A stretch of DNA of 64,000 bases from Geodermatophilus sabuli. GTDB lineage: Bacteria > Actinomycetota > Actinomycetes > Mycobacteriales > Geodermatophilaceae. The notes beneath the pieces are model-generated. The model was not told the origin of the DNA and searched no databases. It saw only the letters and a list, made by a program, of their open reading frames with translations. Both the position numbers and the translations under genes were made by a program. Below are positions 54,955 through 64,000 of the stretch, in pieces. Position 1 is the stretch's first letter. Each line of letters begins with the position of its first letter. The DNA lies in NCBI RefSeq assembly GCF_010686765.1, contig NZ_JAAGWF010000010.1, positions 62,001-126,000 of the forward strand. Reading direction: 5' to 3'.

Positions 54955-55493
54955 GGGGCCGCCGTCCGGCTGGGGACGGCGGCGAGGACCTCGGCCACCA
55001 CGTCGGCGGGCGTGCGGTTGCCGGTGTGCACGGTGAGCGTGGCGACCTCGGCGTACAGGGGGGCGCGCTGCTCCAGCATCTGCCGCAGCATCGCCCGGGG
55101 GTTGATCCCGAGGATCGGGCGGTCCCGCGAGAGGCCGACGCGCTTGGCGGCCGTGGGCAGGTCGACGTCGAGCCAGACGACCAGGACACCCGCCCGGCCC
55201 TGCGCCGCCAGCAGCTCGCGGGTGGCGGGGCTGAGCACCGCGCCGCCGCCGAGGGCGAGGACGCCGTCGTGCTCGGCGAGCGCCCGTGCCACCGCCTGTT
55301 CCTCGAGCGCCCGGAAGTGCGGCTCCCCGTGCTGGACGAAGAGGTCGGCGACGGTCGTGCCCGCCTCGGCCTCGACGTCGTGGTCGGTGTCGCGGAACGT
55401 CGTCCGGAGGGCCGCGGCCAGCGCCGTCCCGACGGTGGTCTTGCCCGACGAGGGGGGCCCGACCAGGACGGCCAGGGGTCGGCGGCCGCTCAT
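54951..55493 (-). CDS. aroK: Shikimate kinase
   Basis: 180 residues. P-loop [15 protein letters not shown], substrate Asp-Arg regions [11 protein letters not shown] and [18 protein letters not shown] and the lid RDRPIL. ATP-dependent phosphorylation of shikimate. ATGA overlap with aroC. Confidence 0.95.
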   Translation of the reverse strand: MSGRRPLAVLVGPPSSGKTTVGTALAAALRTTFRDTDHDVEAEAGTTVADLFVQHGEPHFRALEEQAVARALAEHDGVLALGGGAVLSPATRELLAAQGRAGVLVVWLDVDLPTAAKRVGLSRDRPILGINPRAMLRQMLEQRAPLYAEVATLTVHTGNRTPADVVAEVLAAVPSRTAAP

Positions 55494-56668
55494 CGCAGCG
55501 GCAGCGCGTCGAGGTAGGCCGCCGCGTTGCGCCTGGTCTCGGCCACCGAGTCGCCGCCGAACTTCTCCAGCGCCGCGTCGGCGAGCACGAGGGCGACCAT
55601 CGCCTCCATGACGACGGCCCCGCGGGGCACCGCGCAGGCGTCGCTGCGCTGGTTGATCGCGACCGCCGCCTCGCCGGTGGCCACGTCGACGGTGGCCAGC
55701 GCCCGCGGCACCGTGGAGATCGGCTTCATCGCCGCGCGCACCCGCAGCACGTCGCCGTTGGTCATCCCGCCCTCGATGCCCCCGGCGCGGTCGGTGAGCC
55801 GCTGCACCCGCCCCTCGGCGAGCACGATCTCGTCGTGGGCGACCGAGCCGCGGCGCCGGGCGGTCTCCAGGCCGTCGCCGACCTCCACCGCCTTGACCGA
55901 CTGGACACCCATGAGCGCGCCGGCCAGCCGGGAGTCCAGCCGGCGGTCCCAGTGCACGTGGCTGCCCAGGCCCGGCGGCAGCCCGTGCACGACGACCTCG
56001 ATCACGCCGCCCAGGGTGTCGCCGTTCTTCCGCGCGTCGTCGACCTCGGCGACCATGAGCTCGCTGGTCGCCGGATCGGCGCAGCGGACCGGGTCCTCGT
56101 CGATCCGCGGGTTGTCCTGCGGGCCCGGCACCAGCCCCTCGGGCGCGACGACCGGGCCGATCGCCACCACGTGGCTGACCACCTCGGCGCCGAGGGCCTG
56201 GCGCAGGAACGCCCGCGCGACCGCGCCGAGGGCGACGCGGGCCGCCGTCTCGCGGGCGCTGGCGCGCTCGAGCACCGGCCGCGCGTCGTCGAAGCCGTAC
56301 TTCTGCATGCCGGGGAGGTCGGCGTGGCCGGGCCGCGGCCGGGTCAGCGGGGCGTTCCGGGCCTGACCGGCGAGCTCTTCGGCGTCGACCGGGTCCGCGG
56401 ACATGACCGTCGTCCACTTGGGCCACTCGGTGTTGCCGATCTGGACGGCGATCGGCCCGCCCTGGGTCAGCCCGTGGCGGACGCCGCCGGTCAGGGTGAC
56501 GGCGTCCTGCTCGAAGGACATCCGCGCGCCCCGGCCGTGGCCGAGCCGGCGCCGGGCGAGGTCGACGTCGAGATCGGAGGTCTGCACCCGGACACCGGCC
56601 GGGAGGCCCTCGAGGATGGCGGTGAGCTGCTGGCCGTGCGACTCACCGGCGGTCAGCCAGCGCAACAT
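55490..56668 (-). CDS. aroC: Chorismate synthase
   Basis: 392 residues, FMN-dependent. [49 protein letters not shown] and the C-terminal [17 protein letters not shown] are diagnostic. ATG 56668 lies 7 nt behind TAGACT on the minus strand, a leaderless promoter inside the hairpin-bearing gap, so aroC-aroK-aroB-aroQ-pepQ-efp-nusB can be transcribed separately from the upstream genes. Confidence 0.97.
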   Translation of the reverse strand: MLRWLTAGESHGQQLTAILEGLPAGVRVQTSDLDVDLARRRLGHGRGARMSFEQDAVTLTGGVRHGLTQGGPIAVQIGNTEWPKWTTVMSADPVDAEELAGQARNAPLTRPRPGHADLPGMQKYGFDDARPVLERASARETAARVALGAVARAFLRQALGAEVVSHVVAIGPVVAPEGLVPGPQDNPRIDEDPVRCADPATSELMVAEVDDARKNGDTLGGVIEVVVHGLPPGLGSHVHWDRRLDSRLAGALMGVQSVKAVEVGDGLETARRRGSVAHDEIVLAEGRVQRLTDRAGGIEGGMTNGDVLRVRAAMKPISTVPRALATVDVATGEAAVAINQRSDACAVPRGAVVMEAMVALVLADAALEKFGGDSVAETRRNAAAYLDALPLR

Positions 56669-56684
56669 GCCACGGAGTCTAGGA

Positions 56685-56739
56685 GGACCCCCTGCCCCCC
56701 ATCCCTCGCAGGCTCGGAGCGGCGCCCGGCAGGGGGCCC
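56685..56739. terminator. Nested hairpin, copy 6 of the dispersed family
   Basis: GGACCCCCTGCC (56685-56696) pairs with GGCAGGGGGCCC (56728-56739) with one G-T pair, around a CCCTCGCAGGCTCG core. It lies 13 bp after the prepilin peptidase stop and directly upstream of the aroC -10 element. Confidence 0.65.
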
Positions 56740-56752
56740 TCCGGGGGCACCC

Positions 56753-57427
56753 TCAGGGCGGCGGCAGCGGACCCGCCAGGGCCAGCGCCAGCACCGCGCC
56801 GGCGAGCAGCGGCGGGCCGAACGGCAGGGCGGTGCGCCAGCCCGCGCGCCGGGCGGCGACCAGGGACAGCGAGGCGGCGGCGCCGACGAGCAGCCCGAGG
56901 AACACCCCGGCCAGCAGCGCACCCCAGCCGACCCACCCCAGCAGCAGGCCGAGCAGCCCCAGCAGCTTGACGTCGCCGTAGCCCAGCCCCTCGGGTGAGG
57001 CCAGCGCCGCCAGGGCGGCGACGCCGTAGGCCGCGGCCGCGGCCAGCACCCCGCGCAGCAGCGCCGGCCAGCTGCCGAGGACGGCCGCGTCGGCCAGCAG
57101 CGCCACGGCGGTCGCCGCGTACGCCGGGAAGGTCACGCGGTCGGGCAGCCGGTGGACGGCGAGGTCGACCGCGCCCAGGACCACGGCCGCGGCGAGCGCC
57201 CACGCGAAGGCCACCGTGGCCGGCCGGAGCCCGCCGAGCAGCAGCGCACCGGCGAACCCGGCCGCCAGCAGCCCGCCGACGGCGACCGTGCGGGTCGCGC
57301 CCGCCGCGGCGGAGTCGTCGCGGGTGGCCAGCCGGACCGTGACCCGGGCCAGCCACGGCGCCAGCAGCAGCGCCGGCAGGGCGGCCCCGACCAGGACGGC
57401 GACCGGCGGCAGGTCGTCGGCGCTCAC
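56753..57427 (-). CDS. A24-family prepilin peptidase, short form
   Basis: 224 residues with about seven membrane segments. Both catalytic Asp motifs are present: VDLAVHRLPDRVTFP and GYGDVKLLG. The N-terminal cytosolic methyltransferase domain of full PilD is missing, as in many actinobacterial Tad-type or ComC-like enzymes. No pilin genes are nearby. GTG 57427 lies 4 bp behind aroE; ATG 57454 would overlap it. Confidence 0.85.
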   Translation of the reverse strand: MSADDLPPVAVLVGAALPALLLAPWLARVTVRLATRDDSAAAGATRTVAVGGLLAAGFAGALLLGGLRPATVAFAWALAAAVVLGAVDLAVHRLPDRVTFPAYAATAVALLADAAVLGSWPALLRGVLAAAAAYGVAALAALASPEGLGYGDVKLLGLLGLLLGWVGWGALLAGVFLGLLVGAAASLSLVAARRAGWRTALPFGPPLLAGAVLALALAGPLPPP

Positions 57428-57431
57428 CGGG

Positions 57432-58277
57432 TCAGCGGACGTCCAGGGCGGCACGCATGGCGGTCAGCGGCGCCGGTCGGCCGGTCATGAGCTCGACCTG
57501 GGCGGTGGCCTGCCAGAAGAGCACCTCCAGGCCGCTGACCACGGTGCCGCCCGCCGCGGTGACCCGCTGGGCGAGCGGCGTCGGCCACGGGTCGTAGAGG
57601 ACGTCGAGCACCGTCTGGCCGGCCCGCCAGTCCAGGGCCGCGACCGTCGGCTGGCCGTCCACCGGCACCGTGCTGACCACCACCGGCGCATCGACGGTGG
57701 CGATGCCCAGCGGGACGACGGTCGTGGGCACCGCGAGGGTGTCCAGGACCCGCAGCAGGTCGCCGGCCCGGGCCGGCTCCCGGACGACGACGTCGACGTG
57801 CTCCGCGTCCAGGGAGGCGAGGGCCACCGCCGCCGCCACCGCCGTCCCCCCGCCGCCGAGGATGGCCGCCCGGCCCACCCGCTCGACGCCGGCCAGTTGC
57901 AGGGCCATGCCGATGCCGGTCACGTCGGTGTTCTCCGCCCGCCAGCCGGCATCGGTGCGGACCAGCGTGTTCGCCGCGTGCAGCAGCCGGGGCAGCGGCT
58001 CGACGACGTCGGCGGCGTCCACGGCGGCTCGCTTGCAGGGCATGGTGACCGAGAAGCCGCGCCACTCCTCGCCCAGCCCGGCCAGCAGCACCGGCAGGTC
58101 CTCGGCCCCGATGTCGAGGGCGTCGTAGGTCCAGTCGGTCAGCCCGAGCGCGGCGTAGGCCGCCCGGTGCAGCAGCGGCGACAGCGAGTGACCCACCGGC
58201 CGGCCGAGGACGGCGGCCCGCCTCGGACCCGGTGCCGCCGTCCCGGCCGCCGTCCCGTCTGGGGCCGGCTCAGCCAC
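57432..58277 (-). CDS. aroE: Shikimate dehydrogenase
   Basis: 281 residues. RPVGHSLSPLLHRAAYAALG (substrate Ser residues), FSVTMPCKRAAVD with the catalytic Lys (usually TVPxK), AENTDVTGI with the catalytic Asp, and GGGGTAVAAAVAL for the NADP fold. Fourth shikimate step. The first ~20 residues are low-complexity. GTG 58277 overlaps mltG by 8 bp. Confidence 0.92.
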   Translation of the reverse strand: MAEPAPDGTAAGTAAPGPRRAAVLGRPVGHSLSPLLHRAAYAALGLTDWTYDALDIGAEDLPVLLAGLGEEWRGFSVTMPCKRAAVDAADVVEPLPRLLHAANTLVRTDAGWRAENTDVTGIGMALQLAGVERVGRAAILGGGGTAVAAAVALASLDAEHVDVVVREPARAGDLLRVLDTLAVPTTVVPLGIATVDAPVVVSTVPVDGQPTVAALDWRAGQTVLDVLYDPWPTPLAQRVTAAGGTVVSGLEVLFWQATAQVELMTGRPAPLTAMRAALDVR

Positions 58278-59793
58278 CGCAGCCGAGGCCGGCGGCGGCG
58301 CAGCGCTCGCGGGCCGCCATGAACTCCGCGTAGTCGGCGGTGAAGAAGTGCCGGCCGTCCTCGGACTCCAGGACGTAGTACAGGAGCGGACCGGCCGTCG
58401 GCGCCAGCGCCGCCTCGAGGCTGGCCTCACCCGGGGAGCTGATGGCCGTCGGCGGCAGGCCGGTGCGGATCCGGGTGTTGTACGGCCCGTCGGTGGCGAG
58501 GTCGGAGACGGTGAGCTCGTTGCCGTTCTTGTCCAGGCCGTAGGCGAGGGTGGCGTCGATGCCGAGCGCGATGCCCTGGTTGAGCCGGTTGTAGACGACC
58601 TGGGCGACGTCGGCCCGCTCCTCGTCCAGCCGGGTCTCGGACTGGACCATGGAGGCGACCGTCACGACGTCGTGCACCGACCGGCCCGCCGCCGCGGCCC
58701 GCTGCTCCAGCTGGATGCGCTCGGCGGTGGCGGTGAACTGGCCGATCATCGCCCGCAGCATGTCGGCCGGGGCGTCGTCGGGCGTGAAGTCGTAGGTCGC
58801 CGGGAAGAGGAAGCCCTCCAGCTGGCCGTTCGCGTACGCCGGCAGCCCGAGGGCGGCGGGGTCGGCCGCGGCCGCGGCGATCTCCTCGACGGGGGTGTCG
58901 GTGCCCTCGGCGAGCCGGGCGAAGATGTCGTCGAGGGTGAAGCCCTCGGGGATCGTGACCCGGGAGAACAGCCGGGTGGCGGGGTCCAGCAGCAGCTGGA
59001 GCGCGGACTGGCCGCTCATCTCCGAGCGCATGGCGTACACCCCGGGCTGGATGCCGGTGGCCGCGGGCTCCACCTCGGCGGCGTCGACGAACGGGCCGAC
59101 GGAGGCGATCACGCCGGTGTCGACGAGGGTCCGCGCGATGTCGCTGAGGGTGTCCCCCACCTTGATCCGCACCTCGACGCTGCCCGAGCCCTGGCCGGCG
59201 AAGTCCTGGCTGGGCGGGTTCACGATGTCGATCAGCGCCTTGCCGCCGAAGACGATGCCGGCGACGAGGCCGGCCAGCACGACCAGCGACAGGACGACGG
59301 CCACCGGGCTGCGCCGGCGCCGCGGCCGGCGCGGCTCGTCGTGGCCCGGCTCGTCGTGGCCCCGGTCGTCGCGGGCGGCGCGCCGCCGGGACCGGCGGGG
59401 CTCGTCCGCACCGGCGGCGCCCAGGACCTCGAGGCCGCCGGTGGCGTCGTGGTCGTCGTCCCAGTGCGCGTCGGGAGCCTGCTGGGCGGCGGTGTCGTCG
59501 TCGTACCGGGCAGCCGGGACGCCGGGCACCGCGGTGACGGGGTGGGCCACGGTCTGGTCGTCGTCGGGGTGCACGTCGCCGCGGCGCTGCAACCGCGACC
59601 AGGTGCCGGCCGGGCGCGGCGGCAGACCGGGCAGCGGAGCGGAGGGGTGGCTGCTCCCGTCGGAGCCCGAGGGCCCCGCCGAGGCGCGGGGGACCGGGTG
59701 CTGCGTCACGGCGCTCCAGGCGGTCGTGGGCAGGCCACCGGCGGCGTCCGTGGAGTGCCGACCCCGCCGCTGCGGCGGGGTCGGACCGGTCAC
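58270..59793 (-). CDS. mltG: Endolytic transglycosylase MltG
   Basis: 507 residues. A long cytoplasmic N-terminus (~165 residues, with His/Asp/Arg-rich stretches such as RDDRGHDEPGHDEPRRP) precedes one membrane helix (VAVVLSLVVLAGLVAGIVF). The YceG domain follows with VKVGDTLSDIA-like LysM subdomain, PEGFTLDDI, and VASMVQSETRLDEER carrying the catalytic Glu. It cuts nascent glycan strands at the outer membrane face. The GTG overlaps the ruvX stop. Confidence 0.94.
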   Translation of the reverse strand: MTGPTPPQRRGRHSTDAAGGLPTTAWSAVTQHPVPRASAGPSGSDGSSHPSAPLPGLPPRPAGTWSRLQRRGDVHPDDDQTVAHPVTAVPGVPAARYDDDTAAQQAPDAHWDDDHDATGGLEVLGAAGADEPRRSRRRAARDDRGHDEPGHDEPRRPRRRRSPVAVVLSLVVLAGLVAGIVFGGKALIDIVNPPSQDFAGQGSGSVEVRIKVGDTLSDIARTLVDTGVIASVGPFVDAAEVEPAATGIQPGVYAMRSEMSGQSALQLLLDPATRLFSRVTIPEGFTLDDIFARLAEGTDTPVEEIAAAAADPAALGLPAYANGQLEGFLFPATYDFTPDDAPADMLRAMIGQFTATAERIQLEQRAAAAGRSVHDVVTVASMVQSETRLDEERADVAQVVYNRLNQGIALGIDATLAYGLDKNGNELTVSDLATDGPYNTRIRTGLPPTAISSPGEASLEAALAPTAGPLLYYVLESEDGRHFFTADYAEFMAARERCAAAGLGCGG

Positions 59794-60455
59794 GCTCGCT
59801 CCCGCTGCGCGTCCAGGTACGCCTGGAGTATGACCACGGCCGCTGCCTGGTCGATGATCGGGCGCTGCTGACGGCTGTCCAGACCGTTCGCCCGGAGGGA
59901 ACTGGCTGCGGTCACGGTGGAGAGCCTTTCGTCGACGAGGTGCACGGGCACGGACCCGATGCGCCCGGCCAGGGCCCGAGAGTAGGCACGCGCCTCCCGC
60001 GCCGAGGCGCCCGACGCACCCGAGAGGTGCCTCGGCTCCCCCACGATCACCTCTGTCACCTCGTGTTCCACCACGAGCGCCGCGATCCGGTCCAGATCGG
60101 ACTCGTCCCGGGCCCGCTGGACGGTCTCCAGGGGGCTGGCGAGGATGCCGCCCGGGTCCGACAGCGCCACCCCGACGCGCACGCTGCCGACGTCGATGCC
60201 CAGCCGTCGACCCTGCCGGGGCCGGCGCGGCGGGATCGGCAGGCCTCCGGGCAGCCCACCGGACAGGTCGAGCTGCGCCGTCTCGTGCCGCACCGGGGGG
60301 AAGCCCGCGGACAGGTCGATCTCGGTCGTCTCGTGCTGGACCGGCCGCGGCGGGGGGCTGCCCGGGCCGGTCCGCGGCCGGGACGGGGGCACCGCCGGGC
60401 GGCTCACCGGACGACGGCCCACCGGACCGGTCTCGTCGGGGCGCTGATCAGGCAC
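59790..60455 (-). CDS. ruvX: RuvX/YqgF Holliday-junction resolvase-like protein with N-terminal extension
   Basis: 221 residues. The RNase H-fold core (~83-221) has RLGIDVGSVRVGVALSD, VIVGEPRHLSG, VDERLSTVTA and DQAAAVVILQAYLD. The first ~80 residues are a Pro/Arg-rich tail with two similar blocks, HETTEIDLSAG and HETAQLDLSGG, absent from typical 140-residue YqgF. YqgF homologues process rRNA or resolve junctions. GTG 60455 is set by AGGGAGG at proper spacing; GTG 60464 is too close to it. Confidence 0.9.
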   Translation of the reverse strand: MPDQRPDETGPVGRRPVSRPAVPPSRPRTGPGSPPPRPVQHETTEIDLSAGFPPVRHETAQLDLSGGLPGGLPIPPRRPRQGRRLGIDVGSVRVGVALSDPGGILASPLETVQRARDESDLDRIAALVVEHEVTEVIVGEPRHLSGASGASAREARAYSRALAGRIGSVPVHLVDERLSTVTAASSLRANGLDSRQQRPIIDQAAAVVILQAYLDAQRERA

Positions 60456-60460
60456 CTCGC

Positions 60461-63154
60461 TCACCTCCCTGCGGCGGTCTGGACCGCCTGTTCGCCGGCG
60501 TGCAGGGCCGCAGGGATGCCGGCGGGGTCGGTCCCGCCCCCCTGGGCGACGTCGGGCTTCCCACCGCCCCGGCCACCGACCGGGGTCGCCGCCGCGCGGA
60601 GCACGTCGTTGGCCGACAGGCCGCGGTCCTGTGCGGCCGGGTTGAGGGCCGCCACCAGAGCCACCTTGCCCCCGGACTCCGACGCGAGCAAGACGACGGC
60701 CGGACGGTCGGCGGGCAGCCGGCCCCGGACGTCGAGCGCCAGCGTGCGCAGGTCCCCGCCGCCGAGTCCGGCCGGTGCACCGGTGACCACGGCGACACCC
60801 GCGACGTCCCTGGCCCCGGCGGCCAGCGAACCGGCCGCGGCCAGGGTCTGCTGGCCGCGCAGCTCGGCGAGTTCCTTGTCCACGTCGCGCAGCCGCGCCA
60901 GCATCCCGCTGATCCGCTCGGCGAGCCCGTCGGTCGGGGTCTTGAGCAGGTCCCCGAGCTGGCGGACGAGGTCGCGCTCGCGGGCGAGGTAGCGGAAGCC
61001 CTCGAGGCCGACGACCGCCTCGACGCGGCGCGAGCCCGAGCCGACCGAGGACTCCCCGGTCAGGGCGAGCGTGCCGATCTGCGAGCTGCCCCGCACGTGG
61101 GTGCCACCGCAGAGCTCGCGCGACCAGGGGCCGCCGATCTCCACGACCCGCACCTGCTCGCCGTAGGTCTCGCCGAACAGCGCCAGCGCGCCGAGGGCCC
61201 GGGCCTCGGGCAGCGTCATGTAGGAGGCGGTCACCGTGTGGTCGGCGCGGACGGCGGCGTTGGCGACGTCCTCGATGTCGTGCCGCTGCTGGCCGGTGAG
61301 CGCGCCCTGCCAGGCGAAGTCCAGCCGCAGGTAGCCGGGCCGGTTGTAGGACCCCGACTGCAGCGCCTGCGGGCCGAGCACCTGGCGCAGCGCGGCGTGC
61401 ACCACGTGCGTGCCCGAGTGCGCCTGGCAGGCCGACAGCCGCCACTCGCGGTCGACCTCGGCGACCAGCTCGGCGCCCTGGGTGAGCTCACCCTCGAGCA
61501 CCCGCACCTGGTGGGCGACCAGGCCCTTGACCGGCCGCTGGACGTCGAGGACTTCCGCGCGGCCACCGTCCCAGGTGAGCAGCCCCGCGTCGGCGACCTG
61601 ACCACCGGACTCCGCGTAGAACGGCGTCCGGTCGAGCACCACCCGGGTGATCTCGCCGGGTCCGGCCGGCGCGCCGCCGTCCCCGTCCTCGTCGGCGAGC
61701 TCGGACACCAGCCCCAGGACGCGCGAGTCGGTGCGCAGGGTGTCGTAGGCCCGCCAGTCGGTGGGGCCGTGGTCGGCCAGCAGCCGGCGGTAGGCCAGGA
61801 CGTCGACCGAGCCGGTCTTCTTGGCGCGGGCGTCGGCGCGGGCCCGGTCGCGCTGCTGCTGCATGAGGGCCCGGAAGCCCTCCTCGTCGACGGTGACGCC
61901 CTGCTCGGCGGCCATCTCGAGGGTGACGTCGATCGGGAAGCCGTAGGTGTCGTGCAGGGAGAACGCCTGCTCGCCCGACAGCGCCGGCGTCCCGGCCTGC
62001 TTGGCGGCGGCGACGGCGGTGTCGAACAGCGTCGTCCCCGAGGTGAGGGTGCGGCGGAACGCCTCCTCCTCGGCGTAGGCGACGCTGGAGATGCGGGCGA
62101 AGTCGGTGGCCAGCTCGGGGTAGCTGGCACTCATCGCGTCCCGGGACACCGGCAGCAGTGCGGGCAGCGTGGCCTCGTCGACGCCGAGCAGCTTCATCGA
62201 CCGGACGGCGCGGCGCAGCAGCCGGCGCAGGATGTACCCGCGGCCCTCGTTGCCCGGCGTCACGCCGTCCCCGATCAGCATCAGCCCACTGCGCACGTGG
62301 TCGGCCACGACCCGCAGCCGGACGTCGGCCTCGTGATCGCGGCCGTAGCGCACCCCGGCGATCTCGGCGGCCCGGTGCAGCACCGGGGCGACCTCGTCGA
62401 TCTCGTAGAGGTTGTCGACGCCCTGCAGCAGGTAGGCGACCCGCTCCAGGCCCATGCCGGTGTCGATGTTCTTCTTCGGCAGCTCGCCGACGATCTGGAA
62501 CTCCTCCTTGCTCCGTACGTCGGTGAGCTCGTACTGCATGAAGACGAGGTTCCAGATCTCCAGGAACCGGTCACCGGCCGTGTCGACCAGCGGGCCGCCG
62601 TCCGGGCCGAACTGCGGGCCCCGGTCGAAGTAGATCTCGCTGCACGGGCCGCCCGGGCCGGGCTGCCCCGTGTGCCAGTAGTTGTCCTTCTTGCCCAGCC
62701 GCTGGATCCGCTCGACCGGCAGGCCCGCGATCCGGTGCCAGGCCTCGGCGGCCTCGTCGTCGTCCAGGTAGACGGTGACCCAGATCCGATCCGGGTCGAA
62801 GCCGAGCCCGCCGGCGTCGACCGGCCCGGTGACCAGCTCCCAGGCGTGCGCGATCGCCCCCTCCTTGAAGTAGTCACCGAAGGAGAAGTTGCCGTTCATC
62901 TGGAAGAACGTGCCGTGGCGGGTGGTCTTGCCCACCTCCTCGATGTCGAGGGTGCGCACGCACTTCTGCACGCTGGTGGCCCGCGGGTAGGGCGCGGGCT
63001 CGCGGCCGGTCAGGTACGGGATGAACGGCACCATGCCGGCGACGGTGAACAGCAGCGACGGGTCGGGGGAGACCAGCGAGGCGCTGGGCACGACGGTGTG
63101 GCCGCGGGAGGCGAAGTGCTCCAGGAAGCGGCGGCGGATCTCGGCGGTCTGCAT
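60461..63154 (-). CDS. alaS: Alanyl-tRNA synthetase
   Basis: 897 residues. Catalytic core ~1-420 (FLEHFASRGHTVVPSASLVS; PNEGRGYILRR-like GNEGRGYILRRLLRR), editing domain with HSGTHVVHAAL and CGGTHVRGSSQIG (His/Cys zinc site), and C-Ala domain with QTLAAAGSLAAGA. All parts are intact. It is followed by ruvX 5 bp later. Confidence 0.97.
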   Translation of the reverse strand: MQTAEIRRRFLEHFASRGHTVVPSASLVSPDPSLLFTVAGMVPFIPYLTGREPAPYPRATSVQKCVRTLDIEEVGKTTRHGTFFQMNGNFSFGDYFKEGAIAHAWELVTGPVDAGGLGFDPDRIWVTVYLDDDEAAEAWHRIAGLPVERIQRLGKKDNYWHTGQPGPGGPCSEIYFDRGPQFGPDGGPLVDTAGDRFLEIWNLVFMQYELTDVRSKEEFQIVGELPKKNIDTGMGLERVAYLLQGVDNLYEIDEVAPVLHRAAEIAGVRYGRDHEADVRLRVVADHVRSGLMLIGDGVTPGNEGRGYILRRLLRRAVRSMKLLGVDEATLPALLPVSRDAMSASYPELATDFARISSVAYAEEEAFRRTLTSGTTLFDTAVAAAKQAGTPALSGEQAFSLHDTYGFPIDVTLEMAAEQGVTVDEEGFRALMQQQRDRARADARAKKTGSVDVLAYRRLLADHGPTDWRAYDTLRTDSRVLGLVSELADEDGDGGAPAGPGEITRVVLDRTPFYAESGGQVADAGLLTWDGGRAEVLDVQRPVKGLVAHQVRVLEGELTQGAELVAEVDREWRLSACQAHSGTHVVHAALRQVLGPQALQSGSYNRPGYLRLDFAWQGALTGQQRHDIEDVANAAVRADHTVTASYMTLPEARALGALALFGETYGEQVRVVEIGGPWSRELCGGTHVRGSSQIGTLALTGESSVGSGSRRVEAVVGLEGFRYLARERDLVRQLGDLLKTPTDGLAERISGMLARLRDVDKELAELRGQQTLAAAGSLAAGARDVAGVAVVTGAPAGLGGGDLRTLALDVRGRLPADRPAVVLLASESGGKVALVAALNPAAQDRGLSANDVLRAAATPVGGRGGGKPDVAQGGGTDPAGIPAALHAGEQAVQTAAGR

Positions 63155-63214
63155 GGTCCTACTCGGGGGTCTGGAGGAGGGCGGAGCGGCGTCCTCCGGC
63201 GGGTGGCGAGGTGG

Positions 63215-63502
63215 TCAGCGGTCGGCGGCGTGCGCGCCACGCCGGCCGGGCAGCTGCACCTGGTCCGGGCTGGGCAGCGGGGCGTCCAGGCCGGTGCCGG
63301 CGCGCAGTTCCTGCTCGCGCTCGGTCATGGCCTCGCGCACGTCGGCACCGAAGTCGCCGATCGCGTCGGCGAGGTCGCGCAGGCCCTCGGCGATGGAGGC
63401 ACCGATGCCCGAGGGGGTCAGCCGCTCGGCGGCCGCGGACAGCTTGCGGACCACGAGGACGCCGATCGTCACCCCCATCGCCAGCCAGAACAGCCGGCGC
63501 AT
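63215..63502 (-). CDS. DUF6167-family small membrane protein
   Basis: 95 residues: N-terminal membrane helix LFWLAMGVTIGVLVV, then amphipathic helix KLSAAAERLTPSGIGASIAE and a Glu/Arg-rich tail. It has the usual DUF6167 position between a DUF948 gene and alaS. TGATG overlap with the DUF948 gene suggests the two membrane proteins are made together. Function unknown. Confidence 0.8.
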   Translation of the reverse strand: MRRLFWLAMGVTIGVLVVRKLSAAAERLTPSGIGASIAEGLRDLADAIGDFGADVREAMTEREQELRAGTGLDAPLPSPDQVQLPGRRGAHAADR

Positions 63503-63927
63503 CAGGCGGCCCGCCGTGCGGCGCGGCGTTCCCGGCGCGCGGCCTTGTCCCGGGCGGCGGCCTCGGCGAGCGCCTGGCCCTCCCGCTTCTTGCGCGCGGC
63601 GCTGCGGACGCCGTAGCTGAAGGCGGCCACCTTGATCAGCGGGCTGCCGACGGTGGCGGCCACGACGCTGGTGAGGGCCGCGACGTTGCTGGACACGTTG
63701 GCGGCGTTGCCGGTGATGTCGTCGACCCGCTCGAGGTTGCTGTTGACGTGCGCCACGGTCGTCGAGGCCTGGCTCAGGATCGGCCCGCTCTGCTCCCGGG
63801 CCTGGCGGATGGTCAGCGTCGCCTCGTCCAGCGTGCGACCCAGCTTGAGGATCGGGACGGCGAGCAGCACCACCAGCAGCACCAGCGCCAGCGCGGCGAT
63901 CAATCCGGCCCACTCTCCTGCGGTCAC
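63502..63927 (-). CDS. DUF948-family membrane protein
   Basis: 141 residues. One membrane helix (GLIAALALVLLVVLLAVPIL) is followed by an extended coiled-coil-like segment with TLDEATLTIRQ and NSNLERVDDITGNAANVSSN, the DUF948 pattern, and a strongly basic tail ([11 protein letters not shown]). GTG 63927 has AGGAG 8 nt upstream; an extension to 63972 lacks one. Role unknown, possibly envelope-associated. Confidence 0.85.
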   Translation of the reverse strand: MTAGEWAGLIAALALVLLVVLLAVPILKLGRTLDEATLTIRQAREQSGPILSQASTTVAHVNSNLERVDDITGNAANVSSNVAALTSVVAATVGSPLIKVAAFSYGVRSAARKKREGQALAEAAARDKAARRERRAARRAA

Positions 63928-64000
63928 GCGCAGTTCTCCTGTTCGTCGTTCGGGCACGCGGCGCGCGGACACGCGGCCGGGCGCCGACCCTCGGGCGACT

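Overview
The window is a very GC-rich chromosomal segment of an actinobacterium. High G/C third codon positions, frequent GTG starts, BldD, MihF, a long-form HisG and the gene order fmt-def-priA-metK-coaBC-rpoZ-gmk-mihF-pyr and aroC-aroK-aroB-aroQ-pepQ-efp-nusB all fit. The small conserved proteins and exported Ig-like proteins suggest Geodermatophilaceae (Geodermatophilus, Blastococcus, Modestobacter). That family assignment is inference; no rRNA is present to test it. I saw no tRNA, rRNA, CRISPR array, insertion sequence or prophage.

Layout. 1-4.6 kb: partial MerR regulator, malQ, a small protein behind a perfect LexA-type box, an EVE-like protein and a DUF998 membrane protein. 4.6-16.4 kb: mixed accessory genes: a tandem universal stress protein, an exported Fn3/Ig-like protein, an EamA exporter, an NmrA-like protein, a helix-turn-helix/MurA fusion, an SDR, a DUF5995 protein, and a PucR regulator divergent from a DUF2877 protein. 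16.5-21.9 kb (minus): rpe-ribD-ribE-ribBA-ribH-hisE-hisG, riboflavin genes joined to the ends of histidine biosynthesis. 22-28.2 kb: GPP34 and YcnI proteins, then a 1,334-residue Pls/PosA-type poly(amino acid) synthetase with its own phosphopantetheinyl transferase. This block separates rsmB from rpe, which are usually close neighbours. 28.2-37.4 kb (minus): mihF, gmk, rpoZ, coaBC, metK, priA, def, fmt, rsmB. 37.7-48.1 kb (minus): the complete de novo UMP operon pyrR-pyrB-pyrC-carA-carB-pyrK-pyrD-pyrF with a PyrR-binding hairpin next to the pyrR ribosome site. 48.3 kb: bldD, divergent from pyrR. 49-51 kb: a second exported Ig-like protein. 51.3-64 kb (minus): DUF948-DUF6167-alaS-ruvX-mltG-aroE-prepilin peptidase-aroC-aroK-aroB-aroQ-pepQ-efp-nusB.

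Three regulatory themes recur. Operon genes are joined by 4-bp (GTGA, ATGA, CTGA) or 1-bp (TGATG) stop/start overlaps. Many single genes have a -10 hexamer of the form TAnnnT or CAnnnT 6-8 nt before the start codon, which implies leaderless mRNAs. A related family of nested GC-rich hairpins sits immediately after stop codons and probably acts as terminators. BldD-box matches lie both at the bldD promoter and, as a pair, upstream of pucR, hinting that BldD/c-di-GMP control reaches the pucR-DUF2877 locus.
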